A stretch of DNA of 64,000 nt from Curtobacterium sp. 'Ferrero' (GTDB taxonomy: Bacteria > Actinomycetota > Actinomycetes > Actinomycetales > Microbacteriaceae), in NCBI RefSeq assembly GCF_002412165.1, contig NZ_NXIA01000002.1:186001-250000 (forward strand), given 5' to 3'. Under the pieces are notes generated by a model that had not been told where the DNA came from, did not search any database, and saw nothing but the letters and a program-made list of their open reading frames with translations. Positions 46,644-55,240 of this stretch are shown here, piece after piece (within the stretch, counting starts at the first letter, position 1; every line of letters begins with the position of its first letter). Both the position numbers and the translations under genes were made by a program.

Positions 46644-48614
46644 CTACATGAGATCCGCGATGGTCGCCATGATCGTCGGGTCGGCCAGCGTGGTCGTGTC
46701 GCCGATGCGGCGGCCCTCGGCCGCGTCGCGCAGCAGCCGGCGCATGATCTTGCCGGAGCGCGTCTTCGGCAGCTCGGGCACGATCACGACCTGACGGGGC
46801 TTCGCGATCGCGCCGATGCGCTTGCCGACCCAGTCACGGAGCTCCTTCGCGGTGGCCTCGCGGTCGACGCCCTCGGCGGCCTCGGCGGTGAGGATCACGA
46901 ACGCGACGACCGCCTGGCCGGTCGTCTCGTCGGCGGCACCGACGACCGCGGCCTCCGCGACGCCCTCGTGTCCGACCAGCGCCGACTCGATCTCGGCCGT
47001 CGAGAGCCGGTGACCGGAGACGTTCATCACGTCGTCCACCCGACCCTGCACCCAGATGTCGCCCTGCCCGTCGAGCCGTGCGCCGTCCCCGGCGAAGTAC
47101 CGACCGGGGAAACGCGACCAGTACGTCTCGACGAAGCGGTCCGGGTCGTTCCAGATCCCGCGGGCCATCGACGGCCAGGGGTCGGCGATCGTCAGGTAGC
47201 CGCCCTCGCCGGGGTCGACCCGTCGGCCGTCGTCGTCGACGATCTCGGCCGTGATGCCGGGCAGTGGCGTCTGCGCGGCCCCCGGCTTGAGCTTGGTGAC
47301 GCCGGGGAGCGCCGAGATCATGATCGCGCCGGTCTCGGTCTGCCACCACGTGTCGACGATCGGCGTGCGGTCGTGCCCGATGACCTGGCGGTACCACTGC
47401 CACGCCTCGGGGTTGATCGGTTCGCCGACGCTGCCGAGCAGGCGCAGGGTCTCGAGACTGCGCGCCTCGGGGATCTGCCGGCCGGCCTTCATGGCCGCCC
47501 GGACGGCCGTCGGCGCCGTGTAGAGGACGGTCACGCCGTAGGAGTCGACGATGTCCCACCAGCGGCCGGGCTGCGGCTCGTCCGGGGTCCCCTCGTAGAG
47601 CACCTGCGTGACGCCGTTCGCGAGCGGGCCGTAGACGACGTAGGAGTGCCCGGTGATCCAGCCGATGTCCGCCGTGCACCAGTAGACGTCCTTCTCCGGG
47701 TGCATGTCGAAGACGTTCCGGTGTGTGTACGCGGCCTGCGTGAGGTACCCGCCGGAGGTGTGGACGATGCCCTTCGGCTTCCCGGTCGTGCCCGACGTGT
47801 ACAGGATGAACAGCGGCGTCTCGGCGGGGAACGCCTGCGCCTCGTGCTCCGGGGCTGCCTTGGTGAACTCGTCGTGCCACCAGCGGTCGCGGTCGTCGTT
47901 CCACTCCACGTCGTTCTCGCCGCGGCGGACGACGAGCACGTGCTCGACGGTGTCCGTGCCCTCGCCGGTCAGGGCCTCGTCGACCGCCGGCTTGAGCGGG
48001 GACACCGTGCCACGCCGCCAGCCGCCGTCCGCGGTGACGACGAGCTTCGCGCCGGCGTCCTCGATGCGCGCGCGCAGGCTCTCGGCGCTGAACCCGCCGA
48101 ACACGACGGAGTGGACCGCGCCGATGCGGGCGACGGCCAGCATCGTGACGACGGCCTCGGGGATGAGCGGGAGGTAGACGACCACCCGGTCGCCCGGTCC
48201 GACGCCGAGGTCGGTGAGCATGTTCGCCGCTCGCTGCACGTCGGCGGTGAGCTCGGCGTACGTGATCCGGCGCGTGTCGCCGCGGGCGCCCTCGAAGTGG
48301 ATCGCGACCCGTTCTCCGTTCCCCGCCCGGACGTGGCGGTCGAGGCAGTTCTCGGCGACGTTGAGCTCCCCGTCGGCGAACCACCGCGCGAAGGGTGCGT
48401 CGGACCAGTCGAGCGTCTGCGTGAACGGCGTCCGCCAGTCGAGCAGGCTGCGGGCCTGGTCTGCCCAGAACGCCTCGCGGTCGGCCGCTGCGGCGTCGTG
48501 CAGGCCCGCGTTCGCGACGGCGTCGGCGACGAACTCGGGCGACGGCGGGAAGGTCGGACCGTCCTCACGGGGCTCGGTGTCGGGCGAGGTCGTGTCGGGG
48601 GAGGTCGGGGACAT
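46644..48614 (-). CDS. acs: Acetyl-CoA synthetase
   Basis: AMP-forming ligase of 656 residues, making acetyl-CoA from acetate, ATP and CoA. Motifs: P-loop LYTSGTTGKPKGIVHTSGGY, WWQTETGA, AGDGARLDGQGDIWVQGRVDD, and the acetylatable Lys in TRSGKIMRRLLRD near the C-terminus. The N-terminus is Thr/Asp/Pro-rich. AAAGGA precedes the ATG. It ends at the shared terminator and is divergent from the 6C RNA. Functionally it is the high-affinity acetate route beside pta-ackA. Confidence 0.97.
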   Translation of the reverse strand: MSPTSPDTTSPDTEPREDGPTFPPSPEFVADAVANAGLHDAAAADREAFWADQARSLLDWRTPFTQTLDWSDAPFARWFADGELNVAENCLDRHVRAGNGERVAIHFEGARGDTRRITYAELTADVQRAANMLTDLGVGPGDRVVVYLPLIPEAVVTMLAVARIGAVHSVVFGGFSAESLRARIEDAGAKLVVTADGGWRRGTVSPLKPAVDEALTGEGTDTVEHVLVVRRGENDVEWNDDRDRWWHDEFTKAAPEHEAQAFPAETPLFILYTSGTTGKPKGIVHTSGGYLTQAAYTHRNVFDMHPEKDVYWCTADIGWITGHSYVVYGPLANGVTQVLYEGTPDEPQPGRWWDIVDSYGVTVLYTAPTAVRAAMKAGRQIPEARSLETLRLLGSVGEPINPEAWQWYRQVIGHDRTPIVDTWWQTETGAIMISALPGVTKLKPGAAQTPLPGITAEIVDDDGRRVDPGEGGYLTIADPWPSMARGIWNDPDRFVETYWSRFPGRYFAGDGARLDGQGDIWVQGRVDDVMNVSGHRLSTAEIESALVGHEGVAEAAVVGAADETTGQAVVAFVILTAEAAEGVDREATAKELRDWVGKRIGAIAKPRQVVIVPELPKTRSGKIMRRLLRDAAEGRRIGDTTTLADPTIMATIADLM

Positions 48615-48704
48615 CGGTGTCCTTTCGCATCGTGCTGCTGGCCGGGCGCGGGCCGCACCCGGAGACTACCCCTGTCCCGTTCTCGCGCGATCGCGTGTCG
48701 GGAG

Positions 48705-48735
48705 TTGCTCCGGAGGGGTGTTCGTGGGGTACAGT
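48705..48735 (+). promoter_or_regulatory. Promoter of the 6C RNA
   Basis: TTGCTC (48705-48710) and TACAGT (48730-48735) with a 19-bp spacer; the predicted start is near 48742. Confidence 0.55.
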
Positions 48736-48741
48736 GTTCAT

Positions 48742-48841
48742 CGCCGGACTCGTTTCCGGTGGCATCGGCCGTGATTCCCCCCAATCCGCCGATGTCCAGG
48801 CGGCACCCGTTCCCCCCAACTGGTGCCGCCTCTTCTGTTTT
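48742..48841 (+). ncRNA. 6C small RNA
   Basis: Two neighbouring stem-loops, each with six C in the loop, define this actinobacterial RNA. Stem 1: CATCGGC (48763-48769) with GCCGATG (48788-48794), C-run at 48777-48782. Stem 2: GGCGGCACC (48799-48807) with GGTGCCGCC (48822-48830), C-run at 48812-48817, followed by TCTTCTGTTTT as terminator. In Mycobacterium the homologue is known as 6C or B11 and affects growth and gene expression through its C-rich loops. It lies between acs and the tad genes. Confidence 0.92.
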
Positions 48842-49159
48842 CCGGAGTCGGTCGTGCGCCGCTCCTCGCTTCGCGTCCGGAGCGGCCGTCGATCCGCAGC
48901 ACTGCGCGGAAGAGTGGACAGACCGGTCCATGTCGTGGAATCGACATGTGTTGTCCAACGCGCGGACACGTGGTCGTGCTCTCCCGCGGAACTCCGCACC
49001 GGCGGCTCCCGCTCCGCGTCCGGTGGACACGACGGTGCGTGGGGTACGGCGTTGCGGTTCGGGGGACAAATTTGTCCGTTGGTGGGGACTTCTGACCGTT
49101 CTGCACAGCAGACGGTGTCCGGAGGTGCTCGCCGATTCGTCCTCGTACCGTCGCCGACC
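48842..49159. other. Intergenic region, 318 bp, before the tad genes
   Basis: No gene is supported. It holds the AT-centred palindrome at 49064 and TACCGT at 49146-49151, 8 nt before the tadA start. The rest shows nothing I can name. Confidence 0.5.
49064..49077. promoter_or_regulatory. 14-bp palindrome upstream of tadA, candidate operator
   Basis: GGACAAATTTGTCC is a perfect palindrome with an AAATTT core, striking in this GC-rich sequence. It lies 83 bp before the tadA start codon. Confidence 0.5.
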
Positions 49160-50227
49160 ATGCACCGACACGCAGCGGTCACCCCTGCCGCACCCGCTCC
49201 CGGTCCGCCTCGGTCGTCCGGGTCGGTCCGGACACCGCGGCCGTCCGCACCCCCGTTCCTGCCCGGGGTCCGGCCGCCCGCGACACGCCGTGGCCTCGAC
49301 GCCGCCGTGTTCGAGGAGCTCGCCGTGCTCGTCGACGACGCCTCCGTCACGGACCTGCTCGTCGTCGGCGGCCGGGGCACGTGGGTCGACCGCGGTACCG
49401 GGCTCGAACCGGTGAGCCCCGTCCTGTCCGAGCGGCGCGCCCGCGAACTCGGGACCGCGCTCGTGGCCCGCGGCGGACGACACGTCGACGAGACCAGTCC
49501 GATGGCCGACGTCCGGCACGGGGACGGCGTCCGGGTGCACGTGGTCCTCGCCCCCGTCGCGGTGGGCGGCACGGCGCTGTCCATCCGCCTGCCGCGCCCC
49601 TGGCACCCGACGCTCGACCGGCTCGAGCGTAGCGGGACGTTCTCGGTGGTCCCGCGACGGACCGTGGAACGGGCGGTCGCCGAGCGCCGGAACCTGCTCG
49701 TGTCCGGCGCGACCGGGAGCGGCAAGACGACCCTCCTCGCGGCGGCCCTCGCCGCGGTCCCGCCCGACGAACGGATCGTGACGGTCGAGGACGTCGCCGA
49801 GCTGCGGATCGAGCACCCGCACGTGGTCGCGCTCGAGGCACGACAGGCGAACGCGGAGGGCGCGGGCGAGATCGACCTCGGACGGCTCGTGCGCGAGGCC
49901 CTCCGGATGCGGCCGGACCGGCTCGTCGTCGGGGAGTGCCGCGGGGCCGAGGTCCGGGAACTCCTGTCGGCGCTCGGGACCGGGCACGACGGCGGCGCGG
50001 GGACGGTGCACGCCAGGAGCCTGGCCGACGTGCCGGCGCGGCTCGAGGCGCTCGGCGCGCTCGCCGGGCTCACGCCCGAGGCGCTGGCACGGCAGGCGGT
50101 GAGCGCGGTCGACCTGGTGCTCCACGTCGAGCGGTCCGGTGGGGCGCGCAGGGTCGTCGCGGTCGGACGACCGGTCACCGGGCCGGACGGGAGGCTCGAG
50201 GTGCGTCCCACGGAGCGGCTGCGGTGA
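49160..50227 (+). CDS. tadA: TadA/CpaF-family secretion ATPase
   Basis: Type II/IV secretion-type ATPase of 355 residues that would drive Tad pilus or pseudopilus assembly at the inner membrane face. A Pro/Arg-rich lead (about 1-45) precedes the N domain (LDAAVFEELAVLVDDASVTD). The core has Walker A VSGATGSGKTTLLAAAL, the Asp box TVEDVAELRIEHPHVV, Walker B RPDRLVVGECRGAEVRELL and the His box GHDGGAGTVHA. An upstream in-frame start at 48617 would run through the 6C RNA and is rejected. Its stop overlaps the start of the next gene. Confidence 0.92.
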   Translation: MHRHAAVTPAAPAPGPPRSSGSVRTPRPSAPPFLPGVRPPATRRGLDAAVFEELAVLVDDASVTDLLVVGGRGTWVDRGTGLEPVSPVLSERRARELGTALVARGGRHVDETSPMADVRHGDGVRVHVVLAPVAVGGTALSIRLPRPWHPTLDRLERSGTFSVVPRRTVERAVAERRNLLVSGATGSGKTTLLAAALAAVPPDERIVTVEDVAELRIEHPHVVALEARQANAEGAGEIDLGRLVREALRMRPDRLVVGECRGAEVRELLSALGTGHDGGAGTVHARSLADVPARLEALGALAGLTPEALARQAVSAVDLVLHVERSGGARRVVAVGRPVTGPDGRLEVRPTERLR

Positions 50228-51231
50228 GCGTCGGACCGGCGGGGAGGCGCCGGTGCCCCGCTGCTGCGGGTCGGTGCGGTGTTGCGGGTCGGTCCGGCGC
50301 TGTTGGGCGTCGGTCTGGTGCTGCTGCCGGTCGGTGCGGCGGTGTCGCGGTTCGCTCCGGCGCTGCTGCGCGTCGGTCCTCCCTCGCAGCACGCCGGTTC
50401 GACGCCGCGGCTGCCGCGCGTCGGCTCGACCGCGTCGCCACGCTCGTGTCCGCCGGCGTGCCGCCACCGCGCGCATGGGAGCTCGTCGGCGGTCTCCCGA
50501 CGGACGACGCCCCTGCCTGGCTCGACGTCGAGGCCGTGCTCCGGGTCGCCACCCGGACCGGAGCGCCGTCCGCCGGTGCACTCCGCGCGCTCGCCCGTGC
50601 GCTCCGGCGGTCGGCGGCATCGGACCGCGCCGTCCGGGTGGCGCTCGCCGGACCCCGCACCAGCGCCCGGACCGTCCTCGCCCTGCCGGTGCTCGGGCTC
50701 GTCCTCGCGTCGACCTGGGGTGCGGGTGCGGTCGAGGTGCTCCTCACGACGGCAGCCGGCTGGACCTGCGTGGCGCTCGCCGGACTGCTGGTGGCCGTCG
50801 GGCGGTCGTGGACGGCCCGGCTCGTGCGCCGCGCGACGCCGGACGGGCGGGTACCGGGCGTCCTCCTCGACGCCTGGGCGGTCGCGGTCTCCGGCGGCGG
50901 GCCCTGGTCCGGCGCGGGGGAGGCGGTCGACGAGGCGTTCGCCCGGGTGGCCGACGAGGAACCACGAGGGCGGCACGCGGAAGAACGGAGGCGGGTCGCC
51001 GAGACACTGGCGCTCGCCGGACGGGCCGGGGTGCCCGCGGCCGAGTTGCTCCGCGCCGCCGCTGAGGACGTCCGCGACGACGCGGCCGCCGCCGGACTCG
51101 CCGCCGCGGAGGGACTCGCGGTCCGGCTCGTGCTGCCCCTCGGGGTCTGCGTGCTGCCCGCGTTCGTCCTGGTCGGCGTCGTCCCGGTCGTGATCGGTGT
51201 CCTGTCCTCCACGGCCGTGCCCGGCCGGTGA
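50224..51231 (+). CDS. TadB/TadC-like membrane protein, 5' frame doubtful
   Basis: Inner-membrane platform protein of the Tad machine, 335 residues as read. Two F-type halves are seen: RRLDRVATLVSAGVPPPRAW (about 63-82) with membrane helices near 140-195, and LLDAWAVAVSGGGPWSGAGE with C-terminal helices near 300-330. It looks like a TadB-TadC combination in one chain. The first 55 codons after the GTGA overlap read as an odd Gly/Arg/Cys/Ala string with low third-position GC. The next frame over the same bases (50261-50390) has high third-position GC and encodes a hydrophobic helix. A frameshift or sequence error is likely there. Confidence 0.72.
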   Translation: MSVGPAGRRRCPAAAGRCGVAGRSGAVGRRSGAAAGRCGGVAVRSGAAARRSSLAARRFDAAAAARRLDRVATLVSAGVPPPRAWELVGGLPTDDAPAWLDVEAVLRVATRTGAPSAGALRALARALRRSAASDRAVRVALAGPRTSARTVLALPVLGLVLASTWGAGAVEVLLTTAAGWTCVALAGLLVAVGRSWTARLVRRATPDGRVPGVLLDAWAVAVSGGGPWSGAGEAVDEAFARVADEEPRGRHAEERRRVAETLALAGRAGVPAAELLRAAAEDVRDDAAAAGLAAAEGLAVRLVLPLGVCVLPAFVLVGVVPVVIGVLSSTAVPGR

Positions 51232-51337
51232 CCTCTCCACAGGTCCCCGTCGGGACGCCCGGAGACGTCCCGACGCCCGGGAGGCTGGACCCGACACCGA
51301 CCCGGTCACCGGGCCGGCAGGAGAAGGAGGAACCGAC

Positions 51338-51628
51338 ATGGACCGACAGCACCAGCACGACCAGCACGACCAGCACGACCACGACCGCTCCGCGCGTACC
51401 GCGGGCGGAGCGCACGACGTCGGACCGGACGGAGCGGGGGCCGGCAGGACCCTCGCCGGCCGGACCCCCGCCGGCAGGGTCAGGGACGACCGGGGATCCG
51501 CGACCGCCGAGTACGCGGTCGTCATCCTCGCTGCCGTCGCCTTCGCCGGGGTCCTCGTGGCCGTGATGCGCTCGGGCGAGGTCCAGTCGATCCTGACCGG
51601 ACTCGTCCGCGGTGCGCTCTCGCTCTGA
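51338..51628 (+). CDS. DUF4244 pilin-like protein
   Basis: Flp-pilin-like protein of 96 residues. The C-terminal half has the DUF4244 pattern DRGSATAEYAVVILAAVAFA (Gly-Ser-x-x-x-Glu before a hydrophobic helix), typical of small pilins next to tadA in actinobacteria. The N-terminal 17 residues are rich in His, Gln and Asp (DRQHQHDQHDQHDHDR), which is unusual and could bind metal. The ATG at 51338 has AGAAGGAGGAACCG upstream; a longer in-frame start overlaps the previous gene. Confidence 0.85.
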   Translation: MDRQHQHDQHDQHDHDRSARTAGGAHDVGPDGAGAGRTLAGRTPAGRVRDDRGSATAEYAVVILAAVAFAGVLVAVMRSGEVQSILTGLVRGALSL

Positions 51629-51944
51629 CCGCGGGTCGGCGACGGTGGAGTTCGCGGTGGTCCTGCCCGCGGTCGCGCTCGTCCTCACGGTGCTCGTCGC
51701 CGCGGTCGTGCTCGTCGACCGCCGCGGTGCGCTGCAGGTCGCCGCGGCGACGGCCTCCCGCGCGGCCGGTCGGGGTGACGCCGCCGCCGCAGCCGCGGTC
51801 ATCGCGGGCCTCGGCCCCGGGGCGACCGCGTCCTACCGACACACCGACGGCATGGTCTGCGTCGACGTGCAACGGCGTCCGGGCGGTCCGTTCGCCGCCG
51901 TGCCGCTCCGGGCCACGGGGTGCGCCGCCGAGGACGGCCGGTGA
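51612..51944 (+). CDS. TadE-like pseudopilin
   Basis: Protein of 110 residues with a GTG start 17 bp inside the end of the pilin gene. DRGSATVEFAVVLPAVALVL is the TadE hallmark: a Glu five residues after the Gly-Ser, followed by one membrane helix. A small Ala-rich external domain with one Cys pair (MVCVDV, TGCAAED) follows. Probable minor pilin of the Tad apparatus. Confidence 0.87.
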   Translation: MRSRSDRGSATVEFAVVLPAVALVLTVLVAAVVLVDRRGALQVAAATASRAAGRGDAAAAAAVIAGLGPGATASYRHTDGMVCVDVQRRPGGPFAAVPLRATGCAAEDGR

Positions 51945-52441
51945 CCACGCTCGCGGGCCCGGACGGGCCGCGCGGCGCCCGTCGGTCGGAGCGCGGTTCC
52001 GTCACGGTCGTGCTCGCCGTGGTCCTCGGGCTGGGGACGACACTCGCGTCCGTCGCGCTCGCCGCGGCGTCGCACCGCGTCCTCGTCGTGCGCGCCCAGG
52101 GTGCCGCCGACGCATCCGCCCTCGCGGCTGCGGCGTCGGTGGTCGGGCTCGGCGGCGAGGACCCGTGCCGCGCCGCCCGCGGGGTCGCCGAGGCGGGTGG
52201 TGCCGTCCTGAGCGACTGCTCCACCATCGACGCGACCGCCCGGGTCCGGGTCGTCGCCGGTACCGGTCCCGTCGCCGCCACGGCCGTCGCCGTCGCCGGT
52301 CCGGCACTCGGAGCGCGCGAACACAGTGTGTATGGTGTGCCTGTCGGCCCCCGGTCATCGATGTCCCGGTCGACCCGGACGGCGAGTCACACGGCGAGTT
52401 CGCGGTCCAGGGCCGACGCGCACCATCGATCAAGGAGACAC
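51941..52441 (+). CDS. TadE-like protein (Rv3654c type), open into topA
   Basis: GTG overlaps the previous stop (GTGA). SERGSVTVVLAVVLGLGTTL is the pilin-like helix; ALAAASHRVLVVRAQGAADA then SALAAAASVVGL fits the helicase/secretion-neighbourhood TadE-like group; two Cys follow (DPCRAARG, LSDCSTI). The conserved part ends near residue 130 (codons to about 52320). No stop codon follows: the frame stays open through about 40 further unconserved codons into topA, so the end given here is only the base before topA. As it stands the gene encodes a 1099-residue TadE-TopA fusion. Confidence 0.75.
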
Positions 52442-55240
52442 GTGCCAGGCACGAAGAAGCTCGTGATCGTCGAGAGCCCCGCGAAGGCGAAGACGATCGC
52501 GCAATACCTCGGTGACGGATACGAGGTCCAGGCGTCCGTGGGCCACATCCGCGACCTCGTCGAGCCCAAGAACCTCCCGGCGGAGCTCAAGAAGGGCCCG
52601 ATGGGGAAGTTCTCGGTGGACGTCGACAACGGCTTCGAGCCGTACTACGTCGTCTCCGACGCCAAGAAGAAGACGGTCTCCGAGCTCAAGCGTGCGCTCA
52701 AGGACGCCGACGAGCTCTACCTCGCAACAGATGAGGACCGCGAGGGCGAAGCCATCGCGTGGCACCTCCTGCAGGTGCTCAAGCCCAAGGTGCCGGTCAA
52801 GCGCATGGTGTTCCACGAGATCACCAAGGAAGCGATCCAGCGCGCGCAGGAAGCGACCCGTGAGCTCGACACGGCGCTCGTCGACGCGCAGGAGACCCGG
52901 CGCATCCTCGACCGGCTCTACGGGTACGAGGTCTCGCCGGTGCTCTGGCGCAAGGTCGGTCCGGGTCTCTCCGCCGGCCGGGTGCAGTCCGCGGCGACCC
53001 GCCTGGTCGTGGACCGCGAGCGCGAGCGGCTGGCGTTCGTCTCCGCGAACTACTGGGACCTCACGGCACGGTTCGAGAAGCCCGGCGACACCGCGTTCAC
53101 CGCGAAGCTCGCGCGCCTCCAGGGCACCCGGGTGGCCTCCGGCCGCGACTTCGACGACCGCGGGGCGATCTCCGGCGACGTCGTCCGGCTCGACGAGGCC
53201 TCGGCTGCGGCGCTCACGACCGTCCTCGAGCGCGCCGGGGACGCCGTCGTGCGCTCGGTCGACTCGAAGCCGTACACCCGTCGTCCGGCCGCCCCGTTCA
53301 CGACGTCGACCCTGCAGCAGGAGGCGGCCCGCAAGCTGCGCTTCTCGGCACGGCAGACGATGAGCGTCGCGCAGTCCCTGTACGAGAACGGCCACATCAC
53401 CTACATGCGCACCGACTCGTCGTCGCTGTCGCAGCAGGCCGTCGCCGCAGCCCGGAAGCAGGCCGCCTCGCTCTACGGACCGGAGACGGTCCCGGACAAG
53501 CCGCGCAGCTACGCCGGCAAGAGCAAGAACGCGCAGGAGGCGCACGAGGCCATCCGTCCCGCCGGCGACACCTTCCGCACGCCGTCCCAGATGGAGGGCG
53601 TCCTCCGCGGCAACGACTGGAAGCTCTACGACCTCATCTGGAAGCGCACGGTCGCCTCGCAGATGGCCGACGCGAAGGGCTCCACGGCGTCCGTCGTCCT
53701 CGGCGTCACCTCGACCGAGTCGGTCGAGGGGGTCGCCGCGACCGCGAACGGCACCGACGCCGAGTTCACCGCGTCCGGCACCGTGATCACCTTCCGGGGC
53801 TTCCTCAACGCGTACGAGGAAGGCCGCGACGAGGAGCGCCACGAGGCCAAGGCCGACGGCGACGACGCCAAGCTGCCGCAGATGGCCGAGGGTGACGCGC
53901 TCGCCGTGTCCGACGTCGAGGCGAAGGGGCACGACACCTCCGCCCCGCCGCGCTACACGGAGGCGAGCCTCGTGAAGACGCTCGAGGAGCTCGGCATCGG
54001 CCGCCCGTCGACCTACGCCGCGATCATCTCGACGATCATCGACCGCGGGTACGTGACGCAGCGGGGCAGCGCGCTCGTGCCGAACTGGATCGCGTTCAGC
54101 GTGGTGCGGCTCCTCGAGGACTACTTCGGCGACCTCGTGCAGTACGACTTCACGGCGTCGATGGAGGACGACCTCGACCGCATCGCCAGCGGCGACGAGG
54201 ACCGCGTCGACTGGCTCAAGGAGTTCTACTTCGGCGGCGGCGACCAGCGCGGTCTGCGGACCGTCATCGACAACCTCGGTGAGATCGACGCACGCGACAT
54301 CAACTCGGTCGAACTGGCCCCGGGCCTGACGCTCCGGATCGGTCGCTACGGCCCGTACATCGAGGTGCCGAGCGACGACCCCGAGAAGCCACGCCGGGTG
54401 AACGTGCCGGAGGACCTCGCACCGGACGAGCTCACCGCCGAGAAGGCACGCGAGCTCGTCGAGGCACCGGTCGTCGGCGACCGGGTCGTGGGCATCAACC
54501 CCCAGACGGGCAAGGAGGTCCTCGCGAAGGACGGTCGGTTCGGTCCGTACGTGACCGAGCGCACGCCCGAGCCGGAACCGACCGTCGACCCCGCCACGGG
54601 AGAGGTCACCGAGGCTGCACCTGCCGAGGAGGCATCCGCGGAGAAGGCCGCCGCGAAGACGGCAGCGGGGAAGAAGGCCCCGGCGGGGACGACGGCGGCG
54701 AAGAAGGCCCCCGCGAAGAAGGCCGCGGCACCGAAGGAGCGGACGGCGTCCCTCTTCAAGTCGATGGACCCGCAGACGGTCGACCTCGAGACGGCGCTCA
54801 AGCTGCTCGACCTGCCGCGGACGGTCGGCCAGGATCCGGAGTCCGGCGAGGACATCACCGCGCAGAACGGTCGCTACGGCCCCTACCTCAAGAAGGGGAC
54901 GGACACGCGGACCCTGCCGAGCGAGGACGCCATCTTCGACATCGACCTGCCGGGCGCACTCGAGCTCTTCGCGCAGCCGAAGTACGGTGCCCGTCGATCC
55001 GCCACGGCCGCGCTCAAGGAGTTCGACGCGGACCCGGTGTCGGGCAAGCCGATCAAGGTGAAGGACGGTCGGTTCGGTCCGTACGTCACCGACGGTGAGA
55101 CGAACGCGACGATCCCGCGCGGCGAGGACGTCGAGGCCGTCGACTTCGAGCGCGCCGTCCAGCTGCTCGCCGACAAGCGTGCGAAGGGCCCGGCGAAGAA
55201 GAAGGCTCCGGCCCGGCGGACGGCGGCCAAGAAGAAGTGA
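52442..55240 (+). CDS. topA: DNA topoisomerase I
   Basis: Type IA topoisomerase of 932 residues relaxing negative supercoils. The N-terminal TOPRIM domain (LVIVESPAKAKTIAQYLGDG; DEDREGEAIAWH) is followed by the catalytic gate with Tyr321 in YMRTDSSSLSQQ, and RPSTYAAIISTI. Four C-terminal repeat domains of actinobacterial type carry LxIGRYGPYIE, DGRFGPYVTE, NGRYGPYLKKG and DGRFGPYVTDG. There is an Ala/Lys/Glu-rich linker (about 730-765) and a Lys-rich tail (KKKAPARRTAAKKK), typical of actinobacteria. Start: GTG after CAAGGAGACAC. tmk overlaps its stop. Confidence 0.97.
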   Translation: MPGTKKLVIVESPAKAKTIAQYLGDGYEVQASVGHIRDLVEPKNLPAELKKGPMGKFSVDVDNGFEPYYVVSDAKKKTVSELKRALKDADELYLATDEDREGEAIAWHLLQVLKPKVPVKRMVFHEITKEAIQRAQEATRELDTALVDAQETRRILDRLYGYEVSPVLWRKVGPGLSAGRVQSAATRLVVDRERERLAFVSANYWDLTARFEKPGDTAFTAKLARLQGTRVASGRDFDDRGAISGDVVRLDEASAAALTTVLERAGDAVVRSVDSKPYTRRPAAPFTTSTLQQEAARKLRFSARQTMSVAQSLYENGHITYMRTDSSSLSQQAVAAARKQAASLYGPETVPDKPRSYAGKSKNAQEAHEAIRPAGDTFRTPSQMEGVLRGNDWKLYDLIWKRTVASQMADAKGSTASVVLGVTSTESVEGVAATANGTDAEFTASGTVITFRGFLNAYEEGRDEERHEAKADGDDAKLPQMAEGDALAVSDVEAKGHDTSAPPRYTEASLVKTLEELGIGRPSTYAAIISTIIDRGYVTQRGSALVPNWIAFSVVRLLEDYFGDLVQYDFTASMEDDLDRIASGDEDRVDWLKEFYFGGGDQRGLRTVIDNLGEIDARDINSVELAPGLTLRIGRYGPYIEVPSDDPEKPRRVNVPEDLAPDELTAEKARELVEAPVVGDRVVGINPQTGKEVLAKDGRFGPYVTERTPEPEPTVDPATGEVTEAAPAEEASAEKAAAKTAAGKKAPAGTTAAKKAPAKKAAAPKERTASLFKSMDPQTVDLETALKLLDLPRTVGQDPESGEDITAQNGRYGPYLKKGTDTRTLPSEDAIFDIDLPGALELFAQPKYGARRSATAALKEFDADPVSGKPIKVKDGRFGPYVTDGETNATIPRGEDVEAVDFERAVQLLADKRAKGPAKKKAPARRTAAKKK

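Noticed and set aside
48617..49159. N-terminal extension of tadA across the 6C RNA
   Set aside because: The 181 extra residues show no family pattern and overlap an RNA gene; the ATG at 49160 begins the TadA-like protein.
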